A stretch of DNA of 10,036 bases from Nitrospinota bacterium (GTDB taxonomy: Bacteria > UBA8248), in NCBI GenBank assembly GCA_011523725.1, contig WTGD01000214.1:1-10036 (forward strand). The letters are read 5' to 3'. Positions 5,523 to 10,036 of the stretch are shown here, piece by piece; positions within the stretch are counted from its first letter, which is position 1, and the number at the start of each line of letters is the position of its first letter. The translations under genes were made by a program, and so were the position numbers. The notes under the pieces are model-generated. The model ran no database searches and was not told the origin of the DNA. It saw only the letters and a list, made by a program, of their open reading frames with translations.

Positions 5523-7565
5523 TCACCCCACCTCCACCCACTCTTCCTGGAAAGAAAAATTCTCGATCGTGACCGCGCCCGTGGGACAGCGTTGGGCGCA
5601 GAGCGAGCAACGGATGCACTTGTCCGGGTCCATGATCATGGCGGCGCCCATCGCCGCCTCGCCGGCGGACGTTCCGTAGCGGGCCTGGACCAGGGCCGCC
5701 AGGTCCTCTCCGCCCTCAAGGGCTTCCAGGGGAACCATTCGCAGGCAGCGCGACGGGCAGACGTCCACGCAACCGCCGCACAGGATGCACTTGGCGCCGT
5801 CGAATATCGGGTTCGCGCTGCAGCGCAGGCACCGCATTCCCTGATCGACCGCCGCCTCGGGCGAATAGCCCAGCTCCACCTCGGCGACGCCGATTCGGCG
5901 ATCGATGGGCAGCGCGTCGGGGTTCCGGCGGGACGCTTTCTGGTAGCCGGGGTTCACGATGGGAAGGGAAAACCCCTCTGCCGGCTCCTGGAGCAGCGCT
6001 TGCTGCAAGGGCTCGATGGAGGCCCACTGAAGATTCGTCTGAACGCCTGCCTGACCGCCCGAGAGATAGGTGTGAATGGAGCGGGCCGCCCGGTGGCCGT
6101 TTTCCACGCCCTCGATAAAGATACGCGGGCCCATGGCGACGTCCCCGCCCGCGTATATGCCGGGCGCGGTCGTGGCCAGGGTTTCGGGGTCGACGCGGAT
6201 CGTGCCGCGCGGCGTCGTCTCCACGCCGTCCTCATCCTTGATCCAGGAAAGGTCGGAGGCCTGGCCGACGGCGACGATCACCGAGTCGCACGGAATCACG
6301 CGCTTGCTGTCCGGTTCGAACTCCGGGCTGAAGCGGCCCTCCTCATTGAAGACGCGGGTGCACGTCTGGACTTCCAGCCCGACCACCTTGCCGTCTTTCT
6401 CCACGATGCGGACCGGCCCCACCCGGGGCTCCAGCTCGATCCCCTCATCGAGCGCTTCTTCGATCTCGAAATCCGCCGCCGGCATCTCTTCGCGCGATTC
6501 CAGGCAGATGACGTGGACGTTCCTCGCCCCCACGCGCATCGCCTCGCGCGCCACGTCCATCATCTCGCGCATGAGGACGGCGTCTTCCGTCTGATCGCCC
6601 GTGTCTGCGGGGGCATCGGCCTCTCCGGCGACCCTGGCGGCGACCCGGGCGGCGTCCATCGCCACGTTTCCCCCGCCGATCACGACGACGCGCTCGCCCA
6701 GTTCGACGCGGAAGTTCAGGTTCACGTTCAGCAGGAACTCGACGGCCCGGAAAACGCCGTCCGCGTCCTGGCCTTCCATGGGCAGCGAGCGGCTCACATG
6801 CGCGCCGATGGCGATGAAGGCCGCTTCGAAGCCTTCCTCGCGAAGGGTGGAGAGGTCGAAGTCCCGCCCGATGGCCTGGTTCAGCCGAAGCTCCACGCCC
6901 AGGCTGAGGATGGCCCCTATCTCGGCCTGAACGAGATCGCGCGGCAGGCGGTATTCGGGAACCCCGAGCATGAGCATCCCGCCGGGGACGCCCTGTTTCT
7001 CGAAAACGCTCACGTCATAGCCGAGCAGGGCGAGGTCGTGCGCGCAGGTCAGCCCCGCCACGCCCGAGCCGACGACGGCCACCTTCTTCCCCGCCGTCTC
7101 CACCCCCCCGGACTTGCGGCGGGCGGCTTCGAGCACCGAGAAATCGTTGATGGTGCGCGTGGCCGGCTGAAAGCGGAGGTCCCGCATGCTCCTGAGGCTC
7201 CGGTGCGAGAAGGAGGATTCTCCCTTGCCGGACGCCAGGTCGGCTTCTACGCCGTAGCGCTCCGTCACGAATCGCTTGAGCGCGCGGATGGCCACCGGCG
7301 CGTCGATGTTGCCGCGGCGGCAGGCCGCTTCGCACGGCGCCGCGCAGACGCGCCCGCAAACCGACGCAAAGGGGTTGGGCCCCCGCGCGATGATGTAGGC
7401 GCGCTCGAAGTCGCCCTCTGAGATGGCGGTCACGTAGCCCCGCGCGTCCGTGTGGACGGGACAGGCCTCCTGGCAGCAAATCGTTTGCCGCCAGTGGTCA
7501 TGGCTTGGCAACTCGACCCGAAAGGAGCGCCCGGGAGGGAAGGGGTCCCGATTCCCTGAATCCAT
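5523..7565 (-). CDS. GltD-like FAD/NAD(P) oxidoreductase fused to a two-[4Fe-4S] ferredoxin domain
   Basis: The 680-residue product has no signal or membrane segment, so it should be cytoplasmic. An N-terminal iron-sulfur region has Cys30, Cys31 and Cys35, then Cys70, Cys74, Cys78 and Cys82, as in the glutamate synthase beta subunit (GltD) and related dihydropyrimidine dehydrogenase domains. FAD binding is shown by VVGSGVAG (164-171) and GIYAGGD (469-475). NAD(P) binding is shown by VVIGGGNVAMDAAR (294-307). The C-terminus adds ferredoxin motifs CILCGGCVDVCP (593-604) and CIRCSLCAQRCP (650-661), plus an extra CLRC pair (579-582). GltD itself is usually about 460-480 residues, so the ferredoxin tail is a real extension. 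It lies between the cytochrome c gene and the Rieske gene with gaps of 10 and 1 bases, which argues for a role in the bc complex rather than glutamate synthesis; no GltB-like gene is present. AGGAG (7573-7577) precedes the ATG by seven bases. Confidence 0.9.
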   Translation of the reverse strand: MDSGNRDPFPPGRSFRVELPSHDHWRQTICCQEACPVHTDARGYVTAISEGDFERAYIIARGPNPFASVCGRVCAAPCEAACRRGNIDAPVAIRALKRFVTERYGVEADLASGKGESSFSHRSLRSMRDLRFQPATRTINDFSVLEAARRKSGGVETAGKKVAVVGSGVAGLTCAHDLALLGYDVSVFEKQGVPGGMLMLGVPEYRLPRDLVQAEIGAILSLGVELRLNQAIGRDFDLSTLREEGFEAAFIAIGAHVSRSLPMEGQDADGVFRAVEFLLNVNLNFRVELGERVVVIGGGNVAMDAARVAARVAGEADAPADTGDQTEDAVLMREMMDVAREAMRVGARNVHVICLESREEMPAADFEIEEALDEGIELEPRVGPVRIVEKDGKVVGLEVQTCTRVFNEEGRFSPEFEPDSKRVIPCDSVIVAVGQASDLSWIKDEDGVETTPRGTIRVDPETLATTAPGIYAGGDVAMGPRIFIEGVENGHRAARSIHTYLSGGQAGVQTNLQWASIEPLQQALLQEPAEGFSLPIVNPGYQKASRRNPDALPIDRRIGVAEVELGYSPEAAVDQGMRCLRCSANPIFDGAKCILCGGCVDVCPSRCLRMVPLEALEGGEDLAALVQARYGTSAGEAAMGAAMIMDPDKCIRCSLCAQRCPTGAVTIENFSFQEEWVEVG
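5531..5535 (-). promoter_or_regulatory. Ribosome binding site for the GTG start of the Rieske gene
   Basis: GGAGG on the minus strand lies nine bases before the GTG at 5521-5519, inside the last codons of the flavoprotein gene. It supports GTG initiation; the next in-frame ATG would remove the twin-arginine-like region. Confidence 0.65.
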
Positions 7566-7575
7566 GCCCCCGCTC

Positions 7576-7956
7576 CTATTTCGCCAGGGAGCGCATGAAC
7601 GCGACCAGGTTCTGGACGTCCGCGTCCGAGAGAACCCCGCCCCAGGGGGGCATCAACGGCGATTTCCCTACCGCGACGCCGCCCAGCTTGGTGATCTTGG
7701 CGATGTACTCGTCCGAAATGGTCTTCATGTAGTTGGCGTCCGTGTGGTTTCGCGGTTTCGGGTTGAGCACCTTGGCCGCGGGGCCGTCGCCCTTGCCCTG
7801 CGCCCCGTGGCAGGAGGCGCAAAGCTGCTGGTATTTGACGTTGCCGGCCGCGACGTCGCCTTTTTGCTGAGCGGCGCCGTCACCCGAAGACATGAGAAAA
7901 ACCGCCGCTCCGAGCGCCAGGCCGGCGCAGATGAAAAACCCTCTCGATCGAGTCAT
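7576..7956 (-). CDS. Small periplasmic monoheme cytochrome c
   Basis: The 126-residue product has a cleavable-looking signal peptide (basic start, hydrophobic core to about residue 22, then DGAAQQ). A class I cytochrome c domain follows with CASCHG (46-51) and a likely axial Met102 in SPLMPPWGG, closing with the helix DVQNLVAFMRSL. It is a soluble or loosely held electron carrier, first gene of the five-gene operon, and probably carries electrons from the bc complex to a terminal acceptor or from a donor to it (inference). The frame is open upstream to 8187 but runs through the palindromic repeat. The ATG at 7956 is chosen because of a near-perfect SD nine bases away and the signal peptide. 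The stop codon overlaps the SD of the next gene. Confidence 0.9.
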   Translation of the reverse strand: MTRSRGFFICAGLALGAAVFLMSSGDGAAQQKGDVAAGNVKYQQLCASCHGAQGKGDGPAAKVLNPKPRNHTDANYMKTISDEYIAKITKLGGVAVGKSPLMPPWGGVLSDADVQNLVAFMRSLAK

Positions 7957-7965
7957 TCGTTTTCT

Positions 7966-7972
7966 ACCTCCT
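7966..7972 (-). promoter_or_regulatory. Strong ribosome binding site for the first gene of the bc operon
   Basis: AGGAGGT on the minus strand is a near-complete anti-16S match, nine bases before the ATG at 7956-7954. It decides between this start and the longer open frame reaching 8187. Confidence 0.8.
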
Positions 7973-7999
7973 GTAAGGTACTGCGGGCCTCTAAAGGGA

Positions 8000-8005
8000 A
8001 TTATA
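8000..8005 (-). promoter_or_regulatory. Possible -10 box of the bc operon promoter
   Basis: The minus strand reads TATAAT here, the sigma70-type -10 consensus, within an unusually AT-rich patch 44 bases before the ATG. The hexamer 17 bases upstream is AGGAGA, not a good -35, so the promoter may depend on an activator or another sigma factor. This is tentative. Confidence 0.35.
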
Positions 8006-8059
8006 TACTGAAGTTGACGACTTCTCCTTGCTGGCAATTCATCATTCCCTCCCCAAAAC

Positions 8060-8078
8060 CACTCCCCCCGAGAAAGGG
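8060..8078 (-). repeat. Partial arm next to the full palindromic element
   Basis: CACTCCCCCCGAGAAAGGG repeats the outer half of the element arm that begins at 8083 (CACTCCCCCC), in the same direction and 23 bases away. It looks like a degenerate extra arm. Confidence 0.4.
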
Positions 8079-8081
8079 AAT

Positions 8082-8246
8082 TCACTCCCCCCTTGAGGGG
8101 GAGTCGAAGAGCTGAGGGCGTAAGCCCGAAAGCGATTCGGTGGGGGGTATAATTCGGAATGGCGATAAAACGCATTTTACCCCCCACCGATTCAGCCTTC
8201 GCACAAACCGCTCGGCTTCATCGACTCCCCCTCAAGGGGGGAGTGA
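8082..8246 (-). repeat. Complete 165-bp palindromic MITE-like element, copy 2
   Basis: The element is bounded by perfect 26-bp inverted repeats: 8082-8107, beginning TCACTCCCCCC, is the exact reverse complement of 8221-8246. Each arm is itself nearly palindromic (CTCCCCC/GGGGGAG around CTTGA). Inside, CGGTGGGGGGTA (8138-8149) and TACCCCCCACCG (8178-8189) form a second inverted pair, and GGGCGTAAGCCC (8116-8127) is a small hairpin. The copy at 1-147 matches its reverse complement. No target-site duplication is clear and no protein is encoded. It separates the molybdoenzyme gene from the bc operon and lies 126 bases upstream of the operon start. The rest of the 451-bp gap 7957-8407 holds partial arms, a weak hairpin at 8272-8295 and no gene. 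Confidence 0.85.
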
Positions 8247-8271
8247 TTCTTCCTCTTTCATCGGTCGCGTC

Positions 8272-8295
8272 AAGCCCTCGTTTATCGGGCTTTTT
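8272..8295 (+). terminator. Weak terminator-like hairpin with T-run
   Basis: AAGCCC (8272-8277) pairs with GGGCTT (8287-8292) around a 9-nt loop and runs into TTTTT. It points along the plus strand, where no gene ends nearby, so it may be part of the repeat cluster. The following TTTTTCAACA also occurs at 174-183 beside element copy 1. Confidence 0.25.
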
Positions 8296-8301
8296 CAACA
8301 A

Positions 8302-8323
8302 CCCCCTCCAGGGGGGGGAGTGA
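8302..8323 (+). repeat. Solo arm related to the palindromic element
   Basis: CCCCCTCCAGGGGGGGGAGTGA closely matches the right arm of the element at 8228-8246 (CCCCTCAAGGGGGGAGTGA) and lies 55 bases beyond it in the same direction, without inner element sequence between. Confidence 0.55.
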
Positions 8324-8407
8324 TTACGTCGTTCCCGTTCGAATCCAAAGCCCGGAATCCCGTTGTCGAGTCATGTATCTCATTCCCCTCCTGAACCTCC
8401 ATCTCCA

Positions 8408-10036
8408 CTAAAGCGTCCGGGGAACGAAGCTCAGGCTCGTCAGCGAATGCTTGTGCGGAGACTCTCCAATCTTCTTCAATTTCCCCTTGCCCAGCTTGTA
8501 GCGGTAGCGGTTGGTCAGGGGGTCCGGCACCCGGTGAACCACCGAGTTGGCCGGGTTTTCGGGAAAGCCGAAATAGGCGAAGGTGACGCCCGCCCGGACC
8601 GCGTCGGTGACCATGGCCACCGCGGTGAAGCTCCCCTTGCTCTTCTTGATGCGTCCGGCCTTCATGAGCTCGGTGAAGGTCTGCTCCTTGCCGTCGACGC
8701 CGATGTATCCGCCCGTCTGCACGAGGAGGTCGTCGTTCTCGATGGCGACCAGGTCTCCGGATTCGATGCCCCGGGCGCGGGCGTCGTCGGGATGGATTTC
8801 CAGGAACTGCTGGGGCCAGCGCTGCATGATGTAGGGCCGCCGCTTGTCGTCGTAGCCGGATTGCCAGAGCTCGTTGATCCGCCCGTTCGTCACCCACAAC
8901 TCGTCCCCCTGCGGGGTGACCCGGTCGTAGAAGTCCTTGAAGTCCTCCCAGTAGCTCTTCAGCAGAACCGCCTTGCCGCTCTGGGTGCCGAAGGAGGTGA
9001 GCCACTTCATGTGCATCGTGGGGCCTTCGGGGGTTCCGAGTTCCAGGTTCTCGTCGTGGAGGCGCTTCGTCCCGACGAGTTCGCCCTTCACCATGCGGAT
9101 GGGGGTCTGGATGCCTTCGGTCCCGTATTCGCGGAGCAGTTCGTGGCCTCGCTTGCCCTCGCGCTTGGCCTTCACCACGAGCGGGTGGTAGTTGAGCACC
9201 CCCTTGCGGCCGAAGCGGGCCGCCTCCTCGAAAATCTGGTTGCTGTCCTTCCAGTCGAAGCCCTTGAAGCCCATCTTCCTCGCGAACGCCGCGATGATCC
9301 ACCAGTCGGGCCGGGCCTCGCCGGGGGGGTCGGCGAACTTGCTGTAGAGCCTCAGGCGGCGCTCGCCGTTGCAGCGGGTGAAGTCTTCCTCGCCCCAGGT
9401 GGCGGCCGGAAGAATCAGGTCCGAATACTCGGTTCCGATGGGAGACACCGGGTAGATGTCCTGGTGGGCGACGACCATGCCGCCGGCGTCCACCCTGCGC
9501 TTCAGGGCGTCCACCGCCGTATCGACGTCGAAGCTCTCGATCTGGTGCGGGTTGCGGCGCGTCAGCCGCTGGAAGACGTCCATCAACTCCTGGGACGCCG
9601 CCATGGCCTGGCACCAGGTCGTCCCGATGACCCACGCGAAGCGCACGTGGCCGTCCACGACCCAGCGGTCGAGGTCGATCTCCTTCTTGCGGCGTCCGGG
9701 CGCCTTCTCGGGCGACAGGGCCCTCGGGTAATGGGCCGCGCCCATCCAGCCGCGCTGGTGCCCCCCGCCGCGGGAGATCACGCGGCCCGGCCGCGACCCG
9801 GCGCCGCAGACCAGCCCCAGCGCCGCGAACGAAGCCGTGTTCCCGAAGCTGTTGCACCAGTAGTTTCCCTTCTCGAGCATGAACGAGGTCTTCTTGCGCG
9901 TTCCGTCGGGCTTGGGCCTGGCGAGGATTTCCGCCGTCTTGCGGATGTCCGCCGCCGGCACGCCCGTGATCTTCGCGGCGCGCTCGAGTTCGGCGTAAGC
10001 GTAGCCCAGGATCCACTTCTTGTAGCCCTCGAAGTC
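8408..10036 (-). CDS. Arsenite oxidase-type (AioA/IdrA-like) molybdopterin oxidoreductase, C-terminal part
   Basis: The frame is open to the window edge and gives the last 542 residues of a DMSO reductase-superfamily catalytic subunit; about a third of a typical 820-850-residue protein is missing, including the N-terminal [3Fe-4S] or [4Fe-4S] motif. Visible landmarks (numbered from the edge) are YWCNSFGNTAS (59-69) and ISRGGGHQRG (87-96). In the latter, Arg89 and His93 keep the Arg-x3-His spacing of the arsenite-binding pair in AioA (Arg419/His423 in Alcaligenes faecalis). GFDWKDSN, NGRINELWQSGYDD, the molydopterin-binding EIHPDDARARGIESGD and the closing DPLTNRYRYKLGKG also fit. Many stretches differ from canonical proteobacterial AioA, so iodate reductase IdrA or another relative is possible. 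The enzyme acts in the periplasm with a Rieske-type small subunit, which should be encoded upstream, outside the window. No clear terminator follows the stop. Confidence 0.82.
   Translation of the reverse strand, partial: DFEGYKKWILGYAYAELERAAKITGVPAADIRKTAEILARPKPDGTRKKTSFMLEKGNYWCNSFGNTASFAALGLVCGAGSRPGRVISRGGGHQRGWMGAAHYPRALSPEKAPGRRKKEIDLDRWVVDGHVRFAWVIGTTWCQAMAASQELMDVFQRLTRRNPHQIESFDVDTAVDALKRRVDAGGMVVAHQDIYPVSPIGTEYSDLILPAATWGEEDFTRCNGERRLRLYSKFADPPGEARPDWWIIAAFARKMGFKGFDWKDSNQIFEEAARFGRKGVLNYHPLVVKAKREGKRGHELLREYGTEGIQTPIRMVKGELVGTKRLHDENLELGTPEGPTMHMKWLTSFGTQSGKAVLLKSYWEDFKDFYDRVTPQGDELWVTNGRINELWQSGYDDKRRPYIMQRWPQQFLEIHPDDARARGIESGDLVAIENDDLLVQTGGYIGVDGKEQTFTELMKAGRIKKSKGSFTAVAMVTDAVRAGVTFAYFGFPENPANSVVHRVPDPLTNRYRYKLGKGKLKKIGESPHKHSLTSLSFVPRTL

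Noticed and set aside
3527..5572. 681-codon open frame on the plus strand
   Set aside because: It is antisense to cytochrome b and Rieske, rich in Arg, Gly, Asp and Pro, with no fold or motif.
4959..7421. 820-codon open frame on the plus strand
   Set aside because: It lies opposite the flavoprotein, Rieske and cytochrome b genes, shows low-complexity Arg/Ala/Gly/His-rich sequence and no motif. It is an antisense artefact of high GC.
5523..7565. Glutamate synthase small subunit (gltD)
   Set aside because: Length, ferredoxin tail, absence of gltB and location inside a bc operon argue against the classical function.
8082..8246. CRISPR-like repeat
   Set aside because: There are only inverted arms and no regular array of direct repeats with unique spacers.
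8331..8350. Sequence GTTCGAATCC resembling the T-loop of a tRNA (possible attachment-site remnant)
   Set aside because: The flanking bases do not form the T-arm stem and no other tRNA arms are found, so it is most likely chance.
8295..10016. 573-codon minus-strand frame overlapping the molybdoenzyme
   Set aside because: It is an out-of-frame Arg/Gly-rich shadow; the AioA-like frame has the family motifs.

Overview
This is a GC-rich bacterial window dominated by respiratory electron transfer. Multiheme and monoheme c-type cytochromes, a Rieske protein, a lipoprotein signal peptide and a molybdopterin oxidoreductase point to a Gram-negative, metabolically versatile respirer. Shine-Dalgarno sites are strong and gene spacing is tight. 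I cannot assign a phylum from the sequence. The intergenic palindromes are the kind seen in many environmental lineages.

Layout: (1) 1-334 holds a partial copy of a palindromic element, a hairpin and the terminator of the next gene. (2) 335-850 (minus) encodes a cytochrome c'-like lipoprotein. (3) 851-1484 has no gene but contains a chain of palindromic repeats. (4) 1485-1778 and 1897-2526 (plus) encode a DUF1330 protein and a metallo-beta-lactamase-fold protein with a degenerate metal site. (5) 2527-2692 is a convergent intergenic stretch with a perfect hairpin. (6) 7956 down to 2693 (minus) is a compact five-gene operon in the order monoheme cytochrome c, GltD-like FAD/NAD(P)/4Fe-4S oxidoreductase, Rieske protein, cytochrome b and membrane-anchored tetraheme cytochrome c. 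(7) 7957-8407 is intergenic, with a complete 165-bp element bounded by perfect 26-bp inverted repeats. (8) 10036 down to 8408 (minus) is the C-terminal 542 residues of an arsenite-oxidase-type (AioA/IdrA-like) molybdoenzyme whose start lies outside the window.

Working together (inference): the five-gene operon looks like a variant cytochrome bc complex. Cytochrome b and Rieske form the quinol-oxidising core, a tetraheme cytochrome takes the place of cytochrome c1/f, and a small soluble cytochrome c shuttles electrons. A cytoplasmic flavo-iron-sulfur protein could connect the quinone pool to NAD(P)H. The neighbouring AioA-like enzyme commonly exchanges electrons with periplasmic cytochrome c, so it could feed or drain this chain. 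The most notable features are this flavoprotein-equipped bc complex and the structured repeat families around it.
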